A DNA stretch of 64,000 nucleotides from Parasponia andersonii (Eukaryota; Streptophyta; Magnoliopsida; Rosales; Cannabaceae). A model generated the notes under the pieces. The model did not search any database. It saw only the letters and a program-made list of their open reading frames with translations, and had not been told where the DNA came from. Position numbers and translations under genes: made by a program. Location of the stretch: the NCBI GenBank assembly GCA_002914805.1, contig JXTB01000202.1:545270-609269 (forward strand). Reading direction: 5' to 3'. Shown here piece by piece: positions 37,125 through 48,249 of the stretch (positions are counted from its first letter, which is position 1; each line of letters begins with the position of its first letter).

Positions 37125-39247
37125 GAAATATATATTTCATTTCTTTTCTCTTCAACAACCAAATAAGAAACCAAACAACTGCTGCTCTGTTACTAAATGT
37201 TAGTGAATCTATCTAATTTGCTTTTAACTTGCTTGTTTTGCTTGTTTAATTAATCCCCACACCTAATTCTCGGCTAACGAATGCATTTAATACTATTTTG
37301 CAAGAAAAAGAAGTGTGCATCTACAGCCTATGTTGTTTGCATATTAACAACCGTTACACACATTTTGAATGATACTGTCTTAATCTAGATCTTTTTAGAA
37401 AAAAGAGAGAAAAGAAGTAATATAATATAAAAAGAAAGTTCATTTGGAGTTCCTTTCTTATTAATTGTTATGCTTATGTGGGAGTTAGAGACCCAATTGT
37501 ACAAAAATTGTTTAGTGTATAATCTACTCTAAATACTTGAAATATGAAATGCATTTAGTAGAACAAGGTAGTCAAACTCTAAATCTCACGAAAATTCTCT
37601 ACAACTTAAAAACATATGAAGCCGCGCACAAGGTTAAAGATACAAGCAGATCCATCAAATCTAACCTCCTAGGAGACTCGAAACGTCCTATACATTTAAA
37701 AGTAGGTTAACTTTGAGGGTAGTTTTGTATTATAGTACATTAATGTATTATTCATCTTTAGAGCTTTCCATTTTTATTAGATAACGCCAATATTTTAATT
37801 TTATTGGATCTCTTCAATATTTGGGTAGTTTTTACTTTTAATGTGATCTCACGTCAAACTATTAGTGTTTGTTTTTCAGTTTGTGATAGTTGCAAAAATA
37901 TTTGCGTATTGTTTGTTTTTAATGTGATCTCATGTCAAATTATTAGTGTTTGCTCGAGTTTTTGAATTCTATCAAATTGCATACTATTTAATTTGTAAAG
38001 TGCTATGACATTCAAAATGCCTATTTTATGTAACATGTATATATTTATACATATTGACTTAAAGTGCCTATTATATATTGGTGGCCATGTCTGTCATAAA
38101 TCCACCCACTTTTGAGTATACGAATTATATTTTATTATTTTTTTATAATTATTAAAGAAAGAAGCTACATACTAATTTCTTTAGAAGGGGGTTTTGTGGG
38201 AAGATAGAGAAAGGTGGAGTGAGAGGTAAAATCATTCATTCGGCCAAAATAGAACGAGGGAGAGAGAAGAGAAATGGAGGGACCAACCATTTATGTTTTC
38301 TTTTGAAAATGGAAGGATTTAGGCTCATTTCTCATATAATGACAAATATGCTCTCCTAAAAAAATTTATAAAAAACAAAATAAATAATATAATAATTTTA
38401 TAAATAATTAATCTTCATTTTTCCTACTCTCCATCCTTCAAACCAAAAACTCCATCCTTCTCCTTCTTCACCTAAATATCCTTTTTAATCTCTCTCCCTT
38501 CTATCTTTATTAACATGCTAAGTTCTTAAAAATCAAATCTTCTCTTTGTAATGTAGAAACTTTTTTGACTCTTTCTTTAGTTTGTCTTATTATGCCCCCC
38601 CAAAAAAAGGAAAACCATTTTCTTTTACATGAGTGTAGAAAGCTTGTTAGTGGTGTTCAATAATGCTATCATAGTATCGTTAAAAGTCATCGCTCAACTT
38701 TAGCTGAATCCTCGCCATGTGTGTTTTCTTGGAGGCACCTCCTTCAAGCTTCATATACGCAAGGTCTTGAGCTTTGCTTTGGCCTTAAACTTACTCTATT
38801 ACAAGTTATAATGCAAAAGATTATAAACCTACATATATACCAAACACAATCCTAATAATAAATAATCAATTACTTTATACTGTCTGTTTACTTAAAGAAA
38901 TTGCATAAACCTAAAATATTGAAACATTAAAACGATGAAAACGAGACTTTTTAAATTAGTAAAACCGAATTCTCGAAAGAGAAACAGGCTTTTTACTACA
39001 GTGAAAAAGAGAAGCTTCCCAAACTGTATAGTGGCATTACATATAAGAACATAAATGACATATTAGTCAATCCGAGCATTTATCAACACGATATTTTCAT
39101 AATCACACCAAAAAAAAAATATATTAATGACCCAAAAAATAATGTTGATAAATGCAAGTAGAAAAAGATTCATCAACCCCCACAAGGAAAAAAAATATAA
39201 AACAGGAAAAAAAAAATCCAAGAAAAAAAAAGGGCAACCTTCTGTTT
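36852..39247. other. Intergenic DNA, no gene seen
   Basis: A (TA)15 tract lies at 37093-37122. The part at 38160-38520 has GA-rich sequence at one side (GGGAGAGAGAAGAGAAATGG) and CT-rich sequence at the other, which could be worn MITE ends, but I cannot set boundaries. The last few hundred bases probably contain the 3' UTR of the minus-strand gene that follows. Confidence 0.4.
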
Positions 39248-40144
39248 TTACAATTTGTAGATAATAAGAAAGCAAGGCAAAACGGCACGTGAATCAAAGA
39301 CGAGCAACTCGTCATTGTCCCCACTCACTGAGTCGAACCCAACTCGGTCATTCAACAACGAGTCGATCCCGAGTGGCTTCGAGACTCGTCCCGCGATGAC
39401 TCGGCAGACCAGCATGGCCCTCATCCCCCTCCCTCCGCCGGCGCTCTCGTGGGCTCCACCGCTGCCGGAATACGTGCATATCACCGACCCCTTCCCGCCC
39501 GGAAACGCCCACGCTCCGCTGCACGCGTCGTATTCACCTCCGCCCGAAGTGGGCCCCAGGCAGTGGAACCCCATTACCTCGTTCCCGTCCGCGACGCACC
39601 GCGCGTTCTCCTCCTTGCATGTGGCCTCTCCGGCCGACCCGGCCCGACCCTTGACGAGCTCGCGGTACTCCTCGAACCGGGCCACCGCCTTGGACCCGTT
39701 TTGGACCTTAAAAATCATCTCGATCCGACCCGAAAACGACTTGGGGCTCCAGCTGGTGTGGAATATAATCTCGACCACATTGCGGGAAGGGTGACCCGCG
39801 GGGAGTTCGGTCAAAGCCGAGGGCAGAAACTGGCCGTCGTGGGAGCGGGACGCCGAGCGGGTCGAAGCGCTCAAACGGGTCCTCACAGACGGACTCTGAC
39901 CGTGACCCGGCTCGGTTCCGGCGGGTCTGGACGGTTTCGAAGTGGGTTTTTTCTGCGGGGGCGACGGCGACGTCGTTTTGGGCTTTCTGGGCCTGTATTT
40001 GGTGGTGGTATCGATCACGTCCTTGATGTTCCGAACGCTGTGTCTGCAACTGGCACTGGGTATGAGGTTTTTGGGTTTGGGTTGGTAAACGTCTTCGAAC
40101 GCTCTCGATTTGCACTGCAGCGACTTGACCCAACCACTCGCCAT
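39248..40144 (-). CDS. PARP-fold-like plant protein (At4g22560-like), intronless
   Basis: A single 298-codon frame starts at ATG 40144 (MASGWVKSLQCKSRAFEDVY) and ends at TAA 39248. The N-terminal third is Pro/Ser/Lys-rich and likely disordered. From about residue 105 the protein matches a plant family related to C2H2 proteins such as At1g75710 and At2g29660, in which the domain resembles the ADP-ribosyltransferase (PARP) fold: NVVEIIFHTSW, GRIEMIFKVQN, ARFEEYRELV, ARCVADGNEVMGFHCLGP, RAMLVCRVIAGRVSK and the end RAVLPCFLIIYKL. The C2H2 finger of those relatives is absent. The position equivalent to the PARP HG motif reads FHCLG, so catalysis is doubtful. The region is far more GC-rich than its surroundings. 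An upstream in-frame ATG (40222) would add a polyarginine run from a CTT repeat; I reject it because the MASGWVKSL start is conserved. Confidence 0.85.
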   Translation of the reverse strand: MASGWVKSLQCKSRAFEDVYQPKPKNLIPSASCRHSVRNIKDVIDTTTKYRPRKPKTTSPSPPQKKPTSKPSRPAGTEPGHGQSPSVRTRLSASTRSASRSHDGQFLPSALTELPAGHPSRNVVEIIFHTSWSPKSFSGRIEMIFKVQNGSKAVARFEEYRELVKGRAGSAGEATCKEENARCVADGNEVMGFHCLGPTSGGGEYDACSGAWAFPGGKGSVICTYSGSGGAHESAGGGRGMRAMLVCRVIAGRVSKPLGIDSLLNDRVGFDSVSGDNDELLVFDSRAVLPCFLIIYKL

Positions 40145-40181
40145 TAACACCTCTACCGAAAAAAGAAAAAATAAAAGTACC

Positions 40182-40249
40182 CTTCTTCTTCTTCTTCTTC
40201 TTCTTCTTCTTCTTTTTCTCACTTAAACACTCTCTCTCTCTCTCTCTCT
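40182..40249. repeat. (CTT)n and (CT)n microsatellites in the 5' UTR of the PARP-like gene
   Basis: CTT units run from 40182 to 40214 and CT units from 40230 to 40249, within the likely leader of the minus-strand gene. On its coding strand they read as GAA/GAG tracts. Such tracts are frequent in plant leaders and mutate in length easily. Confidence 0.7.
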
Positions 40250-40420
40250 ATATCTCTTAGTCTACTATCTGTGATTCTCTCTCTCTCTTTCTCTCTCTAT
40301 GTGTTGTTGGGTATGAGATTTCATCTCTTCATGCCTCCGTGCTCTGTGAGTTTTTGGGTGAGAAAGAACAAAGAAGAGAAAAGAGAAGAAGAAGAATGGA
40401 ATGGGAGCGACATGGCGCGT

Positions 40421-40427
40421 TATTAAA
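40421..40427 (-). promoter_or_regulatory. Possible TATA-like element of the PARP-like gene
   Basis: On the minus strand this reads TTTAATA, about 280 bases before the start codon, leaving a GA/CT-rich leader of about 250 bases. It is a weak TATA match, chosen by position only. Confidence 0.3.
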
Positions 40428-40429
40428 TG

Positions 40430-41833
40430 GGTTTTCTTCCCTTTTTTATTTTTTGGATATTACAGGTGGTGACGAAATGACGAGTTTGCCCTTCTGAGGA
40501 TTTTGAAATTACCCACGTGGAATTCTGTCCCTTTCTTTCATCATGGGGGACTATAGGGGTAGAGAAAATAGTCAGTATTTGTCTTTGGCTGTGTTCCCTA
40601 TTCTGTCCTAAACTTAATACAAAAGAAACAAATTTGCATTAAAGCAAGGAAAACAAAATTGCATCCGTTGGCCTCATGAATATGAGCCATTATGCCTGCT
40701 ACTGCGTACTATTCTAGTTAGTGGTGCTCTGCTCTTTAGTTGAGCTTTGATTTTGTTCATCAGCTAAGGAATATATTTGAAGTTTTTGTCTTTAAATGGT
40801 AAATTAGAAATGTAAAAATGACTTACCAAGAGTTTGAAACTTAATGTTGGCTACATAGTAACTAATTTCTTGATGCGCAAGGAAGCACATAAATTAAAGA
40901 TTCTCTATTTTTTTCCCTCTCTTCTTTTCTGGTTATTAATATAACGTGTCTTCAATGTGAAAGAATTGAAAAGGGAGGTTTCTAAAATCTTATGAAGGGT
41001 TTTTAATTATGTGGTTATTTAGTATTCAATAGTTATGGAATCTGAAGTTGGACTGTTACATACATACATCCGGTGTGTTTTTACAACCTCAAAAAGGAAA
41101 AAGAAGAAATTTTGGAGGCGGTCAAGAATCTACAATTAATTTAACAATACGTTAAGAAAGGTACTTCCAGATCATCTGATCCTATTAGATGTTGTATATG
41201 TATGAAGAGATGAAAGTAAAGCAAAATATTTTTGGACACAAAACTTTTTCCTTTTCGGTTTTCCACTTATTATTCCGTTCTATACTCTATTATCTATAAC
41301 CTTTATTATACTATACTACAATTCAGTCCACTCCAAAGCTTGACTGTAATGATAAATAGTAAGAAACTTGAGAAGAATTGCGACCCATTTTTCGCAGCTT
41401 GTCTTTTAAATGGGGTACAGTGTTGGCCATTGTTATCTTCGCAACCATAATTACCATTCTAAGAAATGCAGTTTTTTCTACGGCATAATACAATTTTTCA
41501 CTTAATTTGTGCCTTAGAAAGTGCCTTAATAACTATATATACAATCAAGTGATCAACTACTACAATTATAGCCTATGTGATTTTGGTCTTTTTTGAGCTT
41601 TCTCAATCTTCTCTAACTTTTTATTTTTTATTTTTCCTTTAATCATATATTAGCATCATGTTTCTGTTAGTTGGGTTTCTTTTTCCTTATTTATTTATTT
41701 TATTTTGCTTTTCTTCTAATTATAAACACGCCTTGCATATTTTTGGGGAGTAAAGTTCGAAAGATAAATAAATTGTGTTGATGTTCCCAATTGACCCCAA
41801 AACCGTATGGTTTCATTTAGTAATTGGCATGCA

Positions 41834-41869
<36 letters not shown>

Positions 41870-44800
41870 TATTCAGTTGGTAAGAAGCTAATAATCTGGT
41901 CAGGTCATTTTCTAATAAAGACATTGCTCTGCCATCTAACTATGAATAATTTATGACTTTGTTGCTCCTTGTAATCAAAGTAACAATTACTCTTATACAG
42001 TCTTTTTGGTGAGCTTCAAGTTTCAATCAAACAGGAAAATACCTGAATCTCTCTCTCAAAATACATTTAATCTACATTTTTTTTTTTGCTCTCTCTCTCA
42101 AAACGCATTTAAATTACCCTTTTTTTTCGGGCTAATAACTTAGTTATACCTACTCACTCATTATCATGATTTTGATAATTAACTGGGTAACTTTTTTGAG
42201 GTATCTTGACGCACTTTCTGTACTTCAGGGGCACTCATGTCACTTAATGAAACAAATTCTTCTTTCAAATAATTTTCCAAAATCCTAATCCAAAACCCTA
42301 AAATAAATAAACAAAGAAAAGTGAAAGTGAGAGAGATGGGAAAATTGGTAATAATATGAGGCAGGCAATCAGAATCTTTCGTGGGAGTTTGAAGTGGGAG
42401 GGGATAGGTATAGTGAGAATAGAATAGAGAATAGAAGAATTAGAAAGAGAATGGAAACTGGACGCAGGTAATATAAATCTAAAAAAGCACTGAAATTTAA
42501 ACTGGTATATGACAAAACGACAAGGCTCTCTCTACTTTCTACCACTTTGTTTATATTTTGAAAATTTGTTGCTTAGTGGTAAGCCATTGGCATCATATAG
42601 GCATCGACATAGGCACTATAAAGAAAGTCGGCATTCACGAGTTTAATTTTGGAGCTTATTGGGATAATGGCCTGTGGTTACATAACATGGAGACAAATGC
42701 ATTGAGATAATCAAAGCTTAATCAATATAATTCAATAATATAATCGTTGTACCAAACTCCAAATGGTCCAAAAAAGAAAAAAAAATTACTTGAGAATTCG
42801 TGATGAATGAGATGAACATTGGATTTATTACAACACCTTTGATCGAAGATATGGTCAAGTAAAATTCAAATGGAAGCTAGCAAAATGCTTAATTAGTATA
42901 TAGTATAATTATATGCTTTATTATTATTATTATTATTGGAAGTGATTAATAATTATGAGATTCTGTATGGTATGAATTAAAAGAAGTGCATAGTTTTAGG
43001 AGTGACAAAAAGCAAAGTGGATGTATAGTAGTAGTGGTGGTGGGGGATCAGTTGGGGGCTGCTGCTGGTGGACTTCTTTCCCAGCCTTTGCTCTCACGCC
43101 TGCACATTCTATTTCACCTAGGACTCCCCGGGAACTGCGTTATTTTATCCATGCGTATTGCCTATACTTGGGTTTTTTTACGTACCCCTTCCAAAATTTT
43201 CAAACTTTTTACCCCTTTTTTTTGGGAGGCGGTCACTTTTACTTTTTGATTTGCTCGTTTTATAGTGTTTCAAATTTTACCATTTCACGGTGACTAATTT
43301 TATTTTATTTTTCAATCAAAAATGGTCTTTTTGTGTTTTTGGTTCCATATGTGTATAGTACGTACGTACGTATGTACATTAGTGTATATGTGGTATATAA
43401 TATCCTTGTTGGACACTTCTAATTTATGAATAACTTTTTAAGCATTAACAATGAAAGAAAGGTTATGAAGGAAGCAACTAATTCTCATCCACGCTTTGTA
43501 ATGATCAATATCCATCTAACATTTCTTAAATGAAAATATTTGGCTCTAGCCTCTCAAGTATTTTAATGGCATTCTATACACTATTTATGAAGAAAAAACA
43601 GTGAATAACTAACATGATATTCTTGGTGGAAAAGAAGTTCATCGCCAAAACTGGTTGCACAACTAAATGCTTTTTTTTTTTCTGGGTTTGGGTAGGGGGA
43701 TGGAATGTTTGAATCGCTGACTTACAAATTAAAGTAACTATCTTTTTAACTATTTCTCCCTCAATTTATACTTTTTTTTTTCTACAGGAGTACTTTATTT
43801 CAGTTTCCATCGATCGTTTTTAATATACTGGGTTTCAACTACACAAAGACTTGTGTATAGCAGGTATAGACAATATATTTCTAAAATAAAAAATAGAATA
43901 ATATTGAAGAAACTGAGTCCTCACAAATAATTTTCTATCTCGCCATATATCACGTACGTTATATTATGGGAAATGATACAAGTCTTATAATACATATTGT
44001 TTTGAAGGGCCAAGTCTTGTATTATAAATATTATAACATAGTGAATATGATTGGGAAAGGGTCCATATTTGTTTTTAATTACCAACTAGTAATTAACACA
44101 CTGCCGCTTCTACGCTAGCCGAAAGAAAGCATAAATAGACCTAATTAAAAAAAAAAATCTTCGATAAGATTTTAAAAGACAAAGAACTCAATCCCATAAC
44201 CTTTGGTCATCTCATACAATATATTAAAGAGAAAAAAAAAAATGGAAGGCAAAAAAAAAATGTGGTGTGCTTTTGAAAAGGTGATGTGGCTCTCTCTTAC
44301 CCTAATTAAGGGGAGGGGTTTGCTGACATAACTTTTGACCAACTTTGAGTCATGAAAACATGGACATAGCATTCAACAGACTTGCTCAAAACTCTCCCTC
44401 CTTTAGTCAATAAATGCACGACTTCTTATACACCTTGATCTGTTCTATCATTTAAAGCCGCCATTAATGCACTCTAGGAACTGCCTATTTCGCAGCCTCA
44501 ATGTCAAGCATTTACATAACATTGACTATCCCAAAATATATATGTATTTTTTTGTATAAAAAAAAAAAACCACGAATAACTTTTGAGTTTTGAAGCTATT
44601 TAAAAAGTTCTAATTTCTTTTTAAAAAAAAAAAAAAACTAGTATTGTATTATTAGTAAAGTAGAATATTCACAATATGAATTTCACATAAGTGCATGTGA
44701 AATAATTGCTGCCTAAGGAACCATTTTCCAAACCGGCCATCAACTCTTATTACCCAAAATATATGTATAAATATATTGGCCATATGGCTGAATGAGATAG

Positions 44801-45121
44801 AGAGTGATCGGAACATTATTATAAATGAAAACAAGCAACTAACCATTGGAATTGACTACTGTTCAAATTCGGGGCAAACAAAAGACCCGAACATGAGAAT
44901 GTGATATGGATATATCTGGATATGAAGAAGAATTATACCATGTGATTAGGAAATATGAAAGCTTGAATAGCATGTAAATACATAGATGCACATATATATG
45001 GGCCCAAGTATATATAAGTGGTCCTCTTTGTTGTTACTGGTATCAACTCCCATTGACGTTTACCTTCAATCTACCTCTAGACACAATGTTGGATTCTTTT
45101 GATGAGTTGGGATACATACAT
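40430..45121. other. Intergenic DNA, no gene seen
   Basis: AT-rich with a (TA)n at 41838-41866, a TTA tract near 42920, and poly-A/T runs. One short GC-rich island at about 43020-43145 (GTGGTGGTGGGGG, then CCCAGCC...CCCCGGGAACTGCG) is open in two frames but matches no domain I know. No gene is supported. Confidence 0.4.
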
Positions 45122-45189
45122 ACATATATACATATATATATACATATATATATATATGCTCTCATGTGAAGTTAACCCGTGAATTTGTG

Positions 45190-45227
<38 letters not shown>

Positions 45228-45261
45228 GCTCTCATGTGAAGTTAACCCGTGAATTTGTGAC
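45122..45261. repeat. 70-bp tandem duplication with (TA)/(CATA) microsatellite
   Basis: The unit GCTCTCATGTGAAGTTAACC plus CGTGAATTTGTGAC occurs at 45158-45191 and 45228-45261, exactly 70 bases apart. Each copy is preceded by a CATA/TATATA microsatellite. Replication slippage in the microsatellite could have created it. Confidence 0.75.
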
Positions 45262-45454
45262 CTCATTGTGAGCTTGTGAACTTCCATGGCCGTAGCTCAT
45301 AATTTACAAAATGCAGATATATCTTTGTCTGTGGACCAGCAACATAAACAGGTTCTCATTTCTGTCCCAGCTCATTATTGCTTCTACAGTCTACACAGCT
45401 TATCATTGCTTATAAGTCTCTTTTAATTGGGTTGATAGTTAATTGCTATTTTGG

Positions 45455-46726
45455 AGTCTTTAGGTATATATTTACATACATATGTCCATATGTGCCCTTT
45501 TTCCATATCTCACCGTGAACATAATTTGGTATATATATTTGAGGGGTAGTTAAAAGTGCAATTTATCTGATTTCTCTTACAGTTTGATCGATATCTATGA
45601 GACCTGAGAGATTTGAAATCAATTTTTTTTTTTTAAATAATGGTAATAGAAATGTTTTTATTACAAGTTCTCTGAATATCTTCATATTAATATTATACAA
45701 TAAGATAAAGGTTTAAAAATGTCTACTGTGAGTGGCTGAACACGGTTAATTTTAAAAAATACATGATATAATAATATCGTCAATAGAATGCCTCTTTTTC
45801 TTTCTTTCTTTCTTTTTTTCCCCCTTCGACAACATGAACATGCATGTCCTTACTGTATATGTCATATATTAGCAAGTTCTTTTGCATATATCGATTTTTT
45901 TAATTAGAAAAGTTCAACATCTTTGCACAACATAGATTTAGCCTCATGTTTTAGTGTCTTATACTACTTGTATTTATTAATTTGGAAGCGAGAGTATATA
46001 ATTCAAAATCAGGAATATCATGCATAGCAAGAGCATGGCTTTAATAAAAGACTAAGAACGAAGCACATGGGATAGGCACGTAATCTGAAAAATGCAAAAT
46101 ATGCCGCATTTTTCTGCCAATCTCAAGGTCTTGATTGGGCCTGACATTCTCCAAAGCCAGGGGTCGAATATGCACCTTTTTATTTCAACCCTATATATAA
46201 ATGATTTCCAACATCGTGTTCTTTTTCTTTTTTTCTTAATCTTTATTTTTTAAATAAGGATGTTTAATTTAAATAGAAATCAATTCTCTCAATACATCAT
46301 AAATGTAAATACCTAAATATGTCATGTAATATGGGAAGTTCCTTGCATACACTCCTCTAGGAGTGTAACCGGACCGGATGAGACGAGGACGAGGAATGGG
46401 AAATTGACATGGATGGTTCAATTTTGGCCCAAACTGACTTTTCTCGTTCAGTTTTTTAAAATAACTTTTTTTTTTTTAGCGAAAAATGATTTTGTAATAA
46501 CATTTCGGAGAGAGAAACAATCGTGTTCCAAAAATACCCTGTGACAACTATTGTTTTGTAGTAGCTTCTTCTCTCTCTCTCTCTGTTATATAAAAGGTCA
46601 CAAACCTATTTCTCAAAAAGCTTCTCTCTCCCCCCTCTAATGGCGTCTTTTATCATTTCTTCATCTCAACTCTAGAGCAAAATCTGGTTCGAACCCAGTT
46701 CAAGAAACAAATAGCTCGATGGGTTA
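45455..46726. repeat. Copy 1 of a 1.27-kb near-identical tandem duplication
   Basis: The sequence starting AGTCTTTAGGTATATATTTA and ending CTCGATGGGTTA is repeated directly after a single N. The two copies differ by about eight substitutions and one poly-T/A length change, roughly 0.7 percent, as expected for two alleles. It contains a TATATAAAAGG promoter-like box near 46588 followed by a CT-rich stretch and an 11-codon frame (MASFIISSSQL), present in both copies. Confidence 0.9.
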
Positions 46727-46727
46727 N
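46727..46727. other. Ambiguous base (N) at the duplication junction
   Basis: This is the only N that I saw in the window and it sits exactly where copy 1 ends and copy 2 begins, which marks a joined gap between contigs. Confidence 0.95.
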
Positions 46728-48000
46728 AGTCTTTAGGTATATATTTACATACATATGTCCATATGTGCCCTTTTTCCATATCTCACCGTGAACATAATTT
46801 GGTATATATATTTGAGGGGTAGTTAAAAGTGCAATTTATCTGATTTCTCTTACAGTTTGATCGATATCTATGAGACCTGAGAGATTTGAAATCAATTTTT
46901 TTTTTTTAAAATAATGGTAATAGAAATGTTTTTATTACAAGTTCTCTGAATATCTTCATATTAATATTATACAATAAGATAAAGGTTTAAAAATGTCTAC
47001 TGTGAGTGGCTGAACACGGTTAATTTTAAAAAATACATGATATAATAATATCGTCAATAGAATGCCTCTTTTTCTTTCTTTCTTTCTTTTTTTCCCCCTT
47101 CGACAACATGAACATGCATGTCCTTACTGTATATGTCATATATTAGCAAGTTCTTTTGCATATATCGATTTTTTTAATTAGAAAAGTTCAACATCCTTGC
47201 ACAACATAGATTTAGCCTCATGTTTTAGTGTCTTATACAACTTGTATTTATTAATTTGGAAGCGAGAGTATATAATTCAAAATCAGGAATATCATGCATA
47301 GCAAGAGCATGGCTTTAATAAAAGACTAAGAACGAAGCACATGGGATAGGCACGTAATCTGAAAAATGCAAAATATGCCGCATTTTTCTGCCAATCTCAA
47401 GGTCTTGATTGGGCCTGACATTCTCCAAAGCTAGGGGTCGAATATGCACCTTTTTATTTCAACCCTATATATAAATGATTTCCAACATCGTATTCTTTTT
47501 CTTTTTTTCTTAGTCTTCATTTTTTAAATAAGGATGTTTAATGTAAATATAAATCAATTCTCTCAATACATCATAAATGTAAATACCTAAATATGTCATG
47601 TAATATGGGAAGTTCCTTGCATACACTCCTCTAGGAGTGTAACCGGACCGGATGAGACGAGGACGAGGAATGGGAAATTGACATGGATGGTTCAATTTTG
47701 GCCCAAACTGACTTTTCTCGTTCAGTTTTTTAAAATAACTTTTTTTTTTTTAGCGAAAAATGATTTTGTAATAACATTTCGGAGAGAGAAACAATCGTGT
47801 TCCAAAAATACCCTGTGACAACTATTGTTTTGTAGTAGCTTCTTCTCTCTCTCTCTCTGTTATATAAAAGGTCACAAACCTATTTCTCAAAAAGCTTCTC
47901 TCTCCCCCCTCTAATGGCGTCTTTTATCATTTCTTCATCTCAACTCTAGAGCAAAATCTGGTTCGAACCCAGTTCAAGAAACAAATAGCTCGATGGGTTA
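46728..48000. repeat. Copy 2 of the 1.27-kb near-identical tandem duplication
   Basis: Aligned to copy 1 with an offset of 1273 bases (1274 after a poly-T/A length change). Differences include T/C, T/A, C/T and G/A single-base changes, with four of them clustered near 47512-47550. After GGGTTA at 47995-48000 the sequence continues as unique DNA. The simplest reading is that the true locus has one copy. Confidence 0.9.
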
Positions 48001-48105
48001 CATATTCAAGATCTGATTGTTTATTTTGTAGTACTAGTATTATAAAAGAGAAGAAAATGGCGAGTAAATAGAGGAAAGCTAAGCTCTTAGTCTTAATATT
48101 TGCCT

Positions 48106-48249
48106 CTATGTTCCCCAAACTTTAGAGGAGTCTTCCCCCTCAAACGACGTCATTTCAGCTAGGTTATTCGACGCCATTTCGCCCTTTTCTTGCACTTTCA
48201 CCGACTGATCATGGCTCCAGTTGCCAACCCATTCGTCTTCCGGTTCCAT
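48106..48249 (-). CDS. Small acidic ORF (47 codons), unrecognised
   Basis: A minus-strand frame starts MEPEDEWVGNWSHDQSVKVQ and ends in SSKVWGT-stop. It coincides with a block that is clearly less AT-rich than its surroundings (48120-48250) and has balanced, soluble-protein-like composition, unlike the K/F/L-rich frames nearby. Upstream in-frame codons to 48417 are low-complexity. It may be a first exon, a small peptide gene or chance; I know no homologue. Confidence 0.2.
   Translation of the reverse strand: MEPEDEWVGNWSHDQSVKVQEKGEMASNNLAEMTSFEGEDSSKVWGT

Noticed and set aside
38160..38520. GA-rich and CT-rich flanks as a MITE
   Set aside because: The similarity between the two sides is only compositional and no clear end sequences could be paired.
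39449..40147. Long plus-strand open frame of 232 codons opposite the PARP-like gene
   Set aside because: It is the antisense shadow of a GC-rich conserved gene; its arginine- and glycine-rich translation matches no family, while the minus frame has clear conserved blocks.
43020..43145. GC-rich island with overlapping open frames
   Set aside because: No domain, no splice context, and the translations are low in complexity; left as unexplained intergenic sequence.
46690..46710. GGTTCGAACCC resembling a tRNA T-arm (also in copy 2 near 47961)
   Set aside because: No anticodon arm, D-arm or acceptor stem pairs at the right distances on either strand.
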